Below, piece after piece: positions 29,038 to 37,727 of a stretch of DNA of 64,000 bases. The first letter of the stretch is position 1; every line of letters starts with the position of its first letter. The notes below the pieces were generated by a model. The model did not search any database, had not been told where the DNA came from, and saw only the letters and a list, made by a program, of their open reading frames with translations. A program made the position numbers and the translations under genes. Origin of the DNA: Granulicella tundricola MP5ACTX9 (GTDB lineage Bacteria > Acidobacteriota > Terriglobia > Terriglobales > Acidobacteriaceae); contig NC_015064.1 in the NCBI RefSeq assembly GCF_000178975.2, positions 1,550,001-1,614,000 of the forward strand. Direction: 5' to 3'.

Positions 29038-29078
29038 GAGAACGAGGCTGGGAGAGTTCATCTCCCAGCCTCGTTCTC
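29038..29078. terminator. Bidirectional terminator between uxs and the wzi-like gene
   Basis: Perfect 18-bp stem (arms 29038-29055 and 29061-29078, core GAGGCTGGGAGA) with five-base loop between convergent genes. Leftward it is followed by GTTTTGTT, rightward after 9 bases by GTTTT, so it could serve both. Confidence 0.8.
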
Positions 29079-29090
29079 GGTTGAGTCGTT

Positions 29091-31055
29091 TTAGTGCGCC
29101 TGGATTGACTTCAATCCAGGGAAGAACGTGATCTGCACGGCAGTCACAGTGTTGTTCTGTGCACCAGGCAGGTAGACCGGTGCCTTGAATTTTTCATACT
29201 GGAACCATGCATTGAGCTCGATATTGTCATGCGCAAAGCGCTTCAGCACCTGCGCCTTGAACTGGTTCTGCGTGGTGCCGCCCGGGATGAAATCCTTGTC
29301 GTTCTTCTTGTTCAGATACTCCAACTGCACCCACTCCTTGCCGGAGAGATGATAGGTGAGCCATGCCTGGCCTCCCTTGGCCTCACGTCCAATCCAGTCG
29401 CCCATGATGAAGCCCTGATTGGTATAAGCCTGGTTCTGAATCCCTTCGTAGTAATTGAACGTGCCGCCCGTGCTGCGGGAGACCCGCGGATCTGTGTCGA
29501 CGGCCTCAACTCTGAAGTCCATCTTCCGCATACCCGGAATCTGCGAGAGATAAAGCCCGGTCCGGAAGGCCGCCCGCCGTGGCGCACTGATCGGCGTTAC
29601 GTCATCGTGCGCGATCGAGTCCGCATAAAAAGTCACATATTTGCGCACGAACGGCATACGGTACGACGCGTTGAAGACGCTGAAGCGAGCGCCCGGGTCG
29701 TCACGGCCGTTCTTCTCCGCAGCCGTCGTATCGCTGACATCGAAGAAACTCTTCAGGAAGGTATGGATCGTGACCGGCTCATGCCCATGGCCGCCAAAGA
29801 TTACCGTCCGCTGAAAGCCGAACTGGAAGTTGCTCGTCGGCGCGAAGGAGAACATGGCGGAGTGAGTCCAGTCATCGTTGGGTGCCGTATGCCCCTTCAG
29901 GCTTCCATAAAAGAAGTCATACCGGACCGGTCCCAGAATCGCTGAAAGGTAAGGGATGTGTAAGGGGTCGACACGATTGATCCGGAACGAATAAATATTT
30001 TCCGCGTTGTTCGACCACGCCACCGAACCGCCTTGCCCGGGTCCAAGCCATGCGTCCGATTTCCCCCCGGAGATCTCATTCCCCAGAAGGTGAAAGGACA
30101 ATGTAGCCTCCACCAACCGGAACGGGTTCTGCGCCGCAACCGGCCCGGTTGAGATCGTCGCCTGGTGCAGGTTGAACCCGGAGAAGGGAATCCCATCAAT
30201 CGCTGAAATCTCCGCAGACAGTGCCTGCGAGTAGCCTACGCCGGTCGGCGCATGCTGATACTCCCCGCGCACATAGAGCGAGAAGCGTCCCTTCTCCGCA
30301 AGGGCCGCAAAGCCCGTGATGTTGTTGAAGCCGTGCTGGTATGGCCGCCCGTAATCGTTCTCGATCGTCTGACCGATGTGATAGCTGTCCCGCAGCGTCG
30401 TCCCCGTGATTCCCATGACACGCGTGTAGACGTCATGTGTGCCGTAGACGAGCCCTCGTCCCTGGCCCTGGAAGCCAGTCTCATCCTGCAGTTCACGCCG
30501 GATGACGGCAAGAATCTCCTTGGCCTCATCGCTGTCGCTCTCACGGATGTCGTCTTCGGACTCGTCCAGGATGTGCGTCAGGCTCATCCGTGTGTACGGC
30601 TTCATGCTCTGGAATGCAGTATCGGCAAAGCCGAGTGAGTACAGCCGGCTCATCTCCGGATAGATCCAGCTATCCATCGGGATATAGGTTGAGCCGTTGT
30701 GCTCTTTCTTGACCTTTTCATCCGGAGTCCCATAAGGCTGATACACCTGCAGCCTCTGATCCGCACCGCTATAAGGCGGCAAGGCTCCAAAAGGAGCCTG
30801 CGGCGTGGTCGGAGCGGGAGCAATGACAGGCGGGGCCACCGGCTCTGCAACAGGAGCCTGGGGAGTCGATGTCGGGTTCGGCGCATACGCAGGAGCGGCT
30901 GGGTACTGGTCCGGCTGGCCTGGCTGAGGCTTGGGAGCGGCGGGTGCCTGCGTGCTCGGCACGGCCGGAACGGGCTCTACCGGTGTCTGGGCAAAAGAAG
31001 GAGAGACGGTGAACACAACACAGCCCACAGCCGGAATCAGAACTCGTTTAAGCAC
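29091..31055 (-). CDS. Capsule-assembly Wzi-family outer-membrane protein
   Basis: 654 residues. Signal peptide (MLKRVLIPAVGCVVFTVSPS, cleaved after FAQ), a Pro/Ala-rich linker of about 75 residues, then YIPMDSWIYPEMSRLYSLGFADTAFQSMKPYTRMS, the start of the Cap_assemb_Wzi domain, and an 18-strand-like beta-barrel ending TAVQITFFPGLKSIQAH. Wzi binds capsular polysaccharide at the outer surface. Its place beside uxs and the Wza/Wzc pair fits that role. The long Pro-rich lead is characteristic of acidobacterial versions. Confidence 0.87.
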   Translation of the reverse strand: MLKRVLIPAVGCVVFTVSPSFAQTPVEPVPAVPSTQAPAAPKPQPGQPDQYPAAPAYAPNPTSTPQAPVAEPVAPPVIAPAPTTPQAPFGALPPYSGADQRLQVYQPYGTPDEKVKKEHNGSTYIPMDSWIYPEMSRLYSLGFADTAFQSMKPYTRMSLTHILDESEDDIRESDSDEAKEILAVIRRELQDETGFQGQGRGLVYGTHDVYTRVMGITGTTLRDSYHIGQTIENDYGRPYQHGFNNITGFAALAEKGRFSLYVRGEYQHAPTGVGYSQALSAEISAIDGIPFSGFNLHQATISTGPVAAQNPFRLVEATLSFHLLGNEISGGKSDAWLGPGQGGSVAWSNNAENIYSFRINRVDPLHIPYLSAILGPVRYDFFYGSLKGHTAPNDDWTHSAMFSFAPTSNFQFGFQRTVIFGGHGHEPVTIHTFLKSFFDVSDTTAAEKNGRDDPGARFSVFNASYRMPFVRKYVTFYADSIAHDDVTPISAPRRAAFRTGLYLSQIPGMRKMDFRVEAVDTDPRVSRSTGGTFNYYEGIQNQAYTNQGFIMGDWIGREAKGGQAWLTYHLSGKEWVQLEYLNKKNDKDFIPGGTTQNQFKAQVLKRFAHDNIELNAWFQYEKFKAPVYLPGAQNNTVTAVQITFFPGLKSIQAH

Positions 31056-31092
31056 GCAAACCTCGTTTAGCTTCAGGCGCTTCCGCCTTAGG

Positions 31093-31824
31093 CTAGTGTA
31101 CCGTTTCCTTCGGAAGTTTCGTCCGGAAACGCGGCTCCACCTTGTCGATCCAGGCCTGCGTCGCCGCGCCTTTGGCGATCAGTTGACGGCCCAGCAAGGC
31201 GATTGGATCGCCCGTCGCCGGAAACACTACGCCTTCGATCAAGGCCGGCCCGCCACCCGCGCGCGCACGGCCAATCGACTCCTGCGCCACACGATACATC
31301 GCCACGGCATCGCTGGCGTCCACTGGAATCCCCGGCAGCCCCAACTTCAACGCAACGTCTGCCAACCCAGGCTCGCTACGCTTCTCCGGCACGACGACGA
31401 ACACAATGGGCAGCTCCAGCCGCAGAGCTTCGCTGAAGATCCGTTTCCATTCCACTGCAGGCAGATCACCAGCCAGGACAAAAGCGAGCAGGACCTTTCC
31501 TTCGGCAGCCATGCGCGAGGCCGCGCCCAGTGCAAAGTAAAGACGCTCCGCGGGGGTCTTCGCCTCGGACGTCTGATCCTTCAACACAGCCTTCAGCTTC
31601 GCGCCAACGACGTAATCGACCAGCGCGCCGGTCTTGCCGGCACTGACCACATCGCCCTCAGCGTCGATCAGCCCGATCGCCGTGCCGACCCAGCAGGCCT
31701 CGGTCCCCTGCGCAAAGCCCTTGCGAAGGCGTTTGCCCAGCACACGCGTCTCGACCATCGCGGCGTAGATCTCACGCAGTCTCTTGTGGGGAGTCAGTGG
31801 ATTCTCAAACGACTTGGCGCACAT
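31093..31824 (-). CDS. Degenerate E1-alpha-like (thiamine-enzyme fold) protein downstream of aceE
   Basis: 243 residues resembling the alpha subunit of branched E1 dehydrogenases: LREIYAAMVETRVLGKRL, then ACWVGTAIGLI and LLAFVLAGDLPAVEWKRIFSEALRLELPIVFVVVPE. The diphosphate/metal motif GDG...N is absent (GDL, and no Asn before the late loop), so thiamine binding is doubtful. I start at the ATG at 31824, which has GGGAGGG five bases before; the frame is open to 31866. It follows aceE by 60 bases. A structural or regulatory partner is possible; no function is known to me. Confidence 0.65.
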   Translation of the reverse strand: MCAKSFENPLTPHKRLREIYAAMVETRVLGKRLRKGFAQGTEACWVGTAIGLIDAEGDVVSAGKTGALVDYVVGAKLKAVLKDQTSEAKTPAERLYFALGAASRMAAEGKVLLAFVLAGDLPAVEWKRIFSEALRLELPIVFVVVPEKRSEPGLADVALKLGLPGIPVDASDAVAMYRVAQESIGRARAGGGPALIEGVVFPATGDPIALLGRQLIAKGAATQAWIDKVEPRFRTKLPKETVH

Positions 31825-31884
31825 CAGGCCCTCCCAGGCAGCAAGCTTGGCTGCGGGCGGACTCACCGCCCGCAGCCCGTAACA

Positions 31885-34566
31885 CTAAGCGCGTGCAGGG
31901 TCCTTCGCTTCGCTGTTGAGCCCGAGTTCCTTCATCGCTTTCTGCGCATCCTTGGCCTTGAAGCTGCCTTCGCGAACCAGGCGCGAGAGCGTCGCGCCCA
32001 CAATAGCCGCCGCGCTTACCTCAAAGTGCGTCCGCAGGTGCTCGCGGTTGTCGGAGCGGCCAAAGCCGTCCGTCCCCAGGCTCACCAGCCGCGAATCCAG
32101 CCACGGCGCGAGCGAATCCGGCACGCTGCGCATGTAGTCGCTCGCTGCGATGATCGGTCCCTTAGTCCCGTCCATCAGCGTTTCGAGGTAGCTCTTCTTC
32201 TCCGCCTCGGCCGGGTGCAGGCGGTTCCAACGCTCAACTGAAAGTGCCTCACGCCGAACCTCGACGTAGCTCGTCACGCTCCAGACATCGGCTTCGATCT
32301 TGTACTTCTCGGACAAAATCTCCTGGGCCTTCAGCACCTCGTTGAGGATGGGACCGGAGCCGAACAACTGCAGAGCAGCCTCACCCTTGAGCGCAGGCTT
32401 GATCTTGTACATGCCCTTGACGACGCCTTCCGCAACGCCCTCAGGCATCGGGATCTGCACGTAGTCCTCGTTGTACATGGTGATGTAGTAGAAGGCGTCC
32501 TCGCCCCCTTCGTACATGCGCTTGATGCCGTCCTGCACGACGACTGCCAGCTCGTAGACGAACGCCGGATCGTAGGTGCGGCAGGTGGGCACCGTGCTCG
32601 CCAGAACGATGGAGTGTCCATCCTGGTGCTGTAGTCCTTCGCCGAGCATCGTCGTGCGGCCAGCCGTGCCGCCCATCAGGAAGCCCTTGCCGCGCGAGTC
32701 CGCAAACGCCCAAACCATGTCGCCGATGCGCTGGAAGCCGAACATCGAGTAGTACATGTAGAAGGGAATCGAAGGCACGCCGTAGTTCGAGTAAGCCGTT
32801 CCCGCAGCCGTAAACGAGGCCATCGAACCAGCTTCCGTAATGCCTTCCTCGAGGATCTGGCCGTCCTTATCCTCGCGATAGTAGAGCAGCATATCGGCAT
32901 CATGCGGAGAGTACTTCTGACCCTCAGGCGCATAGATACCCACCTGGCGGATCGAAGACTCCAGCCCGAACGTACGACCCTCATCGGGCACAATCGGCAC
33001 AACCCACTTTCCCACCGCCGGGTCCTTCATCAGCGCGTTCAGCAGGTTCACAAAGCCCATCGTGGTGGAGATGGTGCGGCCCTTGGACCCATCGGTCCAT
33101 GCCTTGAAGAACTCGAGCGAAGGAGCCTTGAACTCAGGCGCACGCAGCGAAAGCTTCGGCGTCTGACGCACCGGCAGATACCCGCCCAGCTCCTTACGCC
33201 GGGCCTGCATGTAAGCGATCTCAGGCGAGCTCTGCTCCGGCCGGTAGAAGGCGCCGTCCTTCGCCGCCTGTTCGGGAATCGGAATATCGAAACGCTTCAC
33301 GAACGCCGCCAGCGCATCGTCCGCCAGCTTCTTCTCGCTGTGCGTGGCGTTACGAGCCTGCGCCGAACCCAGACCGTAGCCTTTGACCGTCTTGGCCAGG
33401 ATGACCGTCGGCCCACCCTTATGCTCGACTGCCTGCTTGTAGGCGTTGTAGACCTTGGCCGGATCGTGGCCGCCGCGGTGCAGCAGCCCGAGCTGCTCGT
33501 CCGTGTAGTCCTTGACCAGCTCCAGAAGCTCCGGATACTTGCCGAAGAACTCCTTGCGCAGGTACGCGCCGTCCTTCGCCTTGAAGGTCTGGAAGTCGCC
33601 GTCCACGCACTCGTCCATGCGCTTCAGCAGCAGGCCGGACTTGTCGGCGGCAAAGAGCGCATCCCAGTCCGAGCCCCAGATGACCTTGATGACATTCCAG
33701 CCCGCACCGCGAAAGACACCTTCGAGCTCGTCGATGATGCGCTTGTTGCCACGCACCGGCCCGTCCAGACGTTGCAGATTGCAGTTGACGACGAAGATCA
33801 GGTTATCCAGCTTCTCGCGCGCACCCAGCGAGATTGCGCCCAGCGTATCCACTTCATCCGTTTCGCCATCGCCGATGAACGCCCACACCTTGCGGTCGGT
33901 CTTCTCGATCAGCTTGCGGTTCTCCAGATAGCGCATAAACCGAGCCTGGTAGATCGCATTCAGCGGCCCGATGCCCATCGAAACCGTGGGGAAGTTCCAG
34001 AAGTCTGGCATCAGCCATGGGTGCGGATAGCTGGAAAGCCCCGGCTCGCCGCGAAGCTCATGGCGGAAGTTCTTCAGGCGCGATTCGTCAAAGCGGCCCT
34101 CAAGGAATGCGCGCGCATAGACGCCCGGCGAAGCATGGCCCTGAAAGTAGATGAAGTCGCCCGGCTGTTCGCCGTAGCTGCCATGAAAGAAGTGATTGAA
34201 GCCAACTTCGAGCAGCGTAGCCAGCGACGAATACGTCGAGATATGTCCGCCGATGCCCGCATCCTGCTTGTTCTGCTTGTGCACCATCGCCATGGCGTTC
34301 CAGCGCAGCAGCGCTTCTACGCGGCGTTCCAAGCTGCGGTCTCCAGGGTAGGGAACCTCGTTCCTGGTCAGAATGGTGTTGCAGTACGGGGTCGTCAGGG
34401 TCCCAGCAGCCGCGACGCCAGACTCGGAAGCCCGCTTCCGCAGAGCTTCCAGCACCTCGGCACCCTGCCCGGAGTCCGCAGCCACAATCTGGTCAAACGC
34501 TTCAATCCACTCCGCGATCTCCGCGGTAAAGTCCTTCATCGCAGCATCATCCAACTTCATTGCCAT
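31885..34566 (-). CDS. aceE: Pyruvate dehydrogenase E1 component, homodimeric type
   Basis: 893 residues, the usual AceE length. Decarboxylates pyruvate with thiamine diphosphate and acetylates lipoyl groups on E2. Seen: GHISTYSSLATLLEVGFNHFF, the ThDP motif GDGETDEVDTLGAISLGARE to NLIFVVNCNLQRLDGPVRGN, HNATHSEKK-like region, PIVPDEGRTFGLES, and GTAGRTTMLGEGLQHQDGHS. Genes for E2 and E3 are not adjacent here; an E1-alpha-like gene follows on the same strand. Confidence 0.97.
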   Translation of the reverse strand: MAMKLDDAAMKDFTAEIAEWIEAFDQIVAADSGQGAEVLEALRKRASESGVAAAGTLTTPYCNTILTRNEVPYPGDRSLERRVEALLRWNAMAMVHKQNKQDAGIGGHISTYSSLATLLEVGFNHFFHGSYGEQPGDFIYFQGHASPGVYARAFLEGRFDESRLKNFRHELRGEPGLSSYPHPWLMPDFWNFPTVSMGIGPLNAIYQARFMRYLENRKLIEKTDRKVWAFIGDGETDEVDTLGAISLGAREKLDNLIFVVNCNLQRLDGPVRGNKRIIDELEGVFRGAGWNVIKVIWGSDWDALFAADKSGLLLKRMDECVDGDFQTFKAKDGAYLRKEFFGKYPELLELVKDYTDEQLGLLHRGGHDPAKVYNAYKQAVEHKGGPTVILAKTVKGYGLGSAQARNATHSEKKLADDALAAFVKRFDIPIPEQAAKDGAFYRPEQSSPEIAYMQARRKELGGYLPVRQTPKLSLRAPEFKAPSLEFFKAWTDGSKGRTISTTMGFVNLLNALMKDPAVGKWVVPIVPDEGRTFGLESSIRQVGIYAPEGQKYSPHDADMLLYYREDKDGQILEEGITEAGSMASFTAAGTAYSNYGVPSIPFYMYYSMFGFQRIGDMVWAFADSRGKGFLMGGTAGRTTMLGEGLQHQDGHSIVLASTVPTCRTYDPAFVYELAVVVQDGIKRMYEGGEDAFYYITMYNEDYVQIPMPEGVAEGVVKGMYKIKPALKGEAALQLFGSGPILNEVLKAQEILSEKYKIEADVWSVTSYVEVRREALSVERWNRLHPAEAEKKSYLETLMDGTKGPIIAASDYMRSVPDSLAPWLDSRLVSLGTDGFGRSDNREHLRTHFEVSAAAIVGATLSRLVREGSFKAKDAQKAMKELGLNSEAKDPARA

Positions 34567-35103
34567 CGGCTCTTGATCCCTCGGGGGCGGTCCGCCCGTT
34601 CTGTATTCAAAAAACTTATGCTGCTCTGCGCTTATAAAGATAATTGTTCCGATGCCAAAACGTCACGGCGCACCGCTAATCGCCTTTTGTGCCAGGAAGC
34701 TTAGACCGGTTGCCAACAAGCTGAAAGTCTGGGGTGGACGATGGATACGTTCAGGTTCGCCCCAACCTTTGAGGGTCTTCAATCGAACAAACCGTTTCGC
34801 CGATCATCAAGATATTGAAGCCGCTTCTCTGATCCCATTCTCATCTGGCGTACCCATTCGTAAGATCCATTGGCAAGTTCTGGGTGATCTGCGTCCTTCC
34901 ACGCTGGGTTTACCCGTAACTCTTCAAGAAGCTCAACCAGGTGTTCCCGCCGGAGTTTCGCCTCGGCTGTCTCATCCAAGGCTACATCTGCTTTACTTGC
35001 TCGATTTCATTCGAACCGTCCTCTTCCGAACCGTCGATGATTGTATGAGGCGTCTCCATTGTGATCTCGCTAGCAAAGTGTTTCACAGCGGTTATTGCCC
35101 GGT
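34567..35103. other. Spacer between aceE and argJ holding a broken small gene
   Basis: 537 bases, all upstream of aceE on its strand. The middle is taken by the frameshifted small gene at 34779-35059. The 210 bases before aceE are relatively A+T rich and probably hold its promoter; no convincing -35/-10 or operator could be fixed. Confidence 0.45.
34779..35059 (-). pseudogene. Small hypothetical protein, apparent one-base frameshift
   Basis: Two frames join into one acidic, helical protein of about 93 residues. The first is ATG at 35059: METPHTIIDGSEEDGSNEIE then QVK. It stops at CAG ATG TAG. The second is open from there: ADVALDETAEAKLRREHLVE, then LLEELRVNPAWKDADHP to RRNGLFD. One extra A in the AAA run near 34994 would fuse them cleanly (QVKADVALDE). 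The second half alone would need a TTG start at 34979. No family recognised. Confidence 0.5.
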
Positions 35104-36342
35104 CTACGTCGAATAATCCGCGTTGATCCGCACGTATTCTTCCGTCAGATCGCACGTCAGGAACGTGCAGCCCGCGCTCCCCATCCCCAGATCCAGCGTG
35201 ATCGTGTACTCCCGGGCGAGCATGATCTGGTGCGCCGCGTCCTTGTCGAACAGCGCCGCCCGCCCCCCGTTCTCAAACACCGCCTGCGTCCCGATCCACA
35301 CATTCACGTTCGCCGGATCGAACTTCACGCCGGAGTATCCCGCCGCCGCCAGCAGCCTTCCCCAGTTCGGGTCCGCGCTGGACCACGCCGTCTTGCACAG
35401 CGGACTATGCGCGATGCTCTTCGCCACCGTCTTCGCATCGGCCTCCGTCTCAGCACCCCGGATCTCCAGCGTGACCACATGCCCCACGCCTTCGCCGTCA
35501 TCGACAATCTGGTGCGCCAGGCTCCCGCAAACCAGCTTCAGCGCGTTGCCGAACGCCTCGCCCACCCGCTCGTCCAGCTTGATCCCGCTTCCACCGCTCG
35601 CCAGCAGCAGCACCGTGTCGTTGGTGGATGTGTCCCCGTCGATCGAGATCGAATTGAAGCTCCGCTCGACCGATGGCCCCAGCAGCGCACTCAACTCCGC
35701 TGCCTCCGCCACCAGGTCCGTGAACAGATAGACCAGCATCGTCGCGTGTTTGGGCGCATCGGCGGCGACGAGCTGTGGATGAATCATCCCTGCCCCCTTC
35801 GCGACGCCGAAGATCCGCACCTCCGCCCCGTCCACATCGACGACCGCCCGAGCCACCTTCATCTTCGTATCTGTCGTCATGATCGCGGTGGCAAATGCCT
35901 CCGCATGAGCCGGCGTAGCGCCCAGCTCCGTCACCACCTTCGGCAGCGCCGCCAGGATCTTCTCCGCCGGCAGCGGCACGCCGATGATCCCGGTCGAGGA
36001 AGGGAAGACCTCGTCGAAGATGCACTGAAACGTCTCACCCGCCGCCCGGCAGGTTTCGATGCAGGCCTTGATCCCCGCCTCACCGGTAGCGCAGTTCGCA
36101 TTGCCCGCATTGACCAGCAGAGCCGACACCCGCCCGCCCGTAGCCTCCAGGTGCCGCCGCCCCACGATGACCGGAGCCGCCACCACCTGGTTGCGCGTAA
36201 ACATCGCCGCCGCATTCGCACCCTTGGGAGCTACCGCCACCGCCACGTCCAGGTTCCCGCTCGCCTTGATCCCCGCCTTTACCGCGCCCCATACAAAACC
36301 GAGCGGCAGCGCGCCCGTCTGCACCTTATCCGAAATCGCCAT
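35104..36342 (-). CDS. argJ: Bifunctional glutamate N-acetyltransferase/amino-acid acetyltransferase ArgJ
   Basis: 412 residues. Transfers acetyl from N-acetylornithine to glutamate in the cyclic arginine pathway. Seen: GFVWGAVKAGIK near the start, PSSTGIIG (oxyanion region), KGAGMIHP, the autocleavage and nucleophile site Thr201 in HATML, SIDGDTSTNDT, and the terminal INADYST typical of ArgJ. The chain is expected to cut itself into alpha and beta parts before Thr201. No other arg gene is in the window. Confidence 0.96.
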   Translation of the reverse strand: MAISDKVQTGALPLGFVWGAVKAGIKASGNLDVAVAVAPKGANAAAMFTRNQVVAAPVIVGRRHLEATGGRVSALLVNAGNANCATGEAGIKACIETCRAAGETFQCIFDEVFPSSTGIIGVPLPAEKILAALPKVVTELGATPAHAEAFATAIMTTDTKMKVARAVVDVDGAEVRIFGVAKGAGMIHPQLVAADAPKHATMLVYLFTDLVAEAAELSALLGPSVERSFNSISIDGDTSTNDTVLLLASGGSGIKLDERVGEAFGNALKLVCGSLAHQIVDDGEGVGHVVTLEIRGAETEADAKTVAKSIAHSPLCKTAWSSADPNWGRLLAAAGYSGVKFDPANVNVWIGTQAVFENGGRAALFDKDAAHQIMLAREYTITLDLGMGSAGCTFLTCDLTEEYVRINADYST

Positions 36343-36369
36343 CTCAATACTCTATCGAATTATCCGAAC

Positions 36370-37443
36370 TTACTCGCTCAGGCGCACCGACCGCCCCTCC
36401 TGCGAGCTCACCCGCGCCAGCTCCAGCACGCGCACGCAATCGTACCCCGCCTCGGCCGGCACCTCCAGCTCGCCGGCCCCGCTGATCGCGTCCCGCACAC
36501 TCGCATAGAAGTTCCGGTAGTCGCCAATCTCCGACTTCACCGTCGTCTTCACCAGCTCCGCAGGCTTGTTCAGATCGGGCGCGACCGTCAGTGTCCCCCA
36601 CGCACTCGCATCCTCCTGCAGCCACACCTCATCCGAGCCCATCCGCGGCACCTTCGCACCCTTCAGCAGCGCCGGCTCCTGCGGGTCAAGCCCATATTTC
36701 TTGAAGCTCCCCGCCGTCCCATGCAGCAGAAACCGCGGCGAAGCATCGCACGCCAGCATGCTGGACCGGCACCAGGCAATCAAGCCCTTGTACCCCAGCG
36801 CGATATCGAACGCGTCTTCAATTCCTTTGGCGTCCCGGTCGGTACGGACGCTCGCCGTGATCGTCTCCGGCTGCCCGAACACGCTGAGCACCTGATCGAC
36901 CAGGTGCGGCCCCAGGTCCATCAGCAACCCATTCGCCGGGTTCGCCGCCTCCTTCCACGTATTCTCCCGCAGCGTTGGGCGGTATCGGTCATAGTGCGAT
37001 TCAAACGTCACCAGCCGCCCCAGCGACCCATCCGCCATCACCTTCTTCACTGTCAGAAAGTCCGCATCCCACCGCCGGTTATGAAACGGAGCCAGTACCA
37101 GCCCCATCTCCTGCGCCAGTTCGATCAGCTCCCGCGCCTGCTCGCTCGTCGCCGCAAACGGCTTGTCGATGACCACATGCTTCCCAGCCTCGAGCGCCTG
37201 CTTCGCCAGCGGAAAATGGGTCTCATTGGGCGTAGCCACCACCACCAGCGCAATCGCCGGGTCAGCCAGCAGCTCTTCCACGGAGCGCACGATCTTCACC
37301 TCCGGATACGCCTGCGCCGCCTCATCCCCGCTCCGCTGCACGATCGCCTTCAGCTTCAAACCCGGCACCGCGCTCACAAACGGAGCATGGAACACCTTCG
37401 TCGCCAGCCCAAACCCAATCACCCCTACGCCAATCTCAGCCAT
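36370..37443 (-). CDS. Gfo/Idh/MocA-family oxidoreductase
   Basis: 357 residues. N-terminal Rossmann domain IGVGVIGFGLATKVFHAPFV, then VVVATPNETHFPLAKQALEAGKHVVIDKPFA (the EKP-type motif, here DKP), followed by the alpha/beta substrate domain. The closest recognisable style is YhhX/YdgJ-like oxidoreductases (NRRWDADFLTVKKV). Acts on a sugar or inositol derivative; substrate unknown. argJ follows after 27 bases. Confidence 0.92.
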   Translation of the reverse strand: MAEIGVGVIGFGLATKVFHAPFVSAVPGLKLKAIVQRSGDEAAQAYPEVKIVRSVEELLADPAIALVVVATPNETHFPLAKQALEAGKHVVIDKPFAATSEQARELIELAQEMGLVLAPFHNRRWDADFLTVKKVMADGSLGRLVTFESHYDRYRPTLRENTWKEAANPANGLLMDLGPHLVDQVLSVFGQPETITASVRTDRDAKGIEDAFDIALGYKGLIAWCRSSMLACDASPRFLLHGTAGSFKKYGLDPQEPALLKGAKVPRMGSDEVWLQEDASAWGTLTVAPDLNKPAELVKTTVKSEIGDYRNFYASVRDAISGAGELEVPAEAGYDCVRVLELARVSSQEGRSVRLSE

Positions 37444-37727
37444 GTACTCTCTCTCCTCAACTCCAGAACAGCCTGCCTCCGCAGTCTACTCACTCCGGAC
37501 TCTCTCCGGCCTGTGCATGACCCAGTTTTCCACCGGTCAACCTCGTCCAGACCCGTCGAAAGCCCCAAACCCCGCAGCGTCATGACATAAATGGAACTAA
37601 CCAGTACAGAAAACACCATTTTTTTGCACTCTTCTGAGTTCACTCCGCATCTTAAACTCACCGGCAAAGAAGAGTACCTCCGCTTCCTCCCGGCAGATCG
37701 ACTCCAGGAACAGTTACCATTAGATAT

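Noticed and set aside
31385-31460. E1-alpha-like gene as a working alpha subunit of branched-chain dehydrogenase
   Set aside because: The GDG...N cofactor motif is missing and there is no beta-subunit gene, so activity of that kind is unlikely.
32902-34704. 600-residue plus-strand open frame opposite aceE
   Set aside because: Shadow of the long aceE gene; composition is Arg/His/Leu-rich as expected for an antisense frame.
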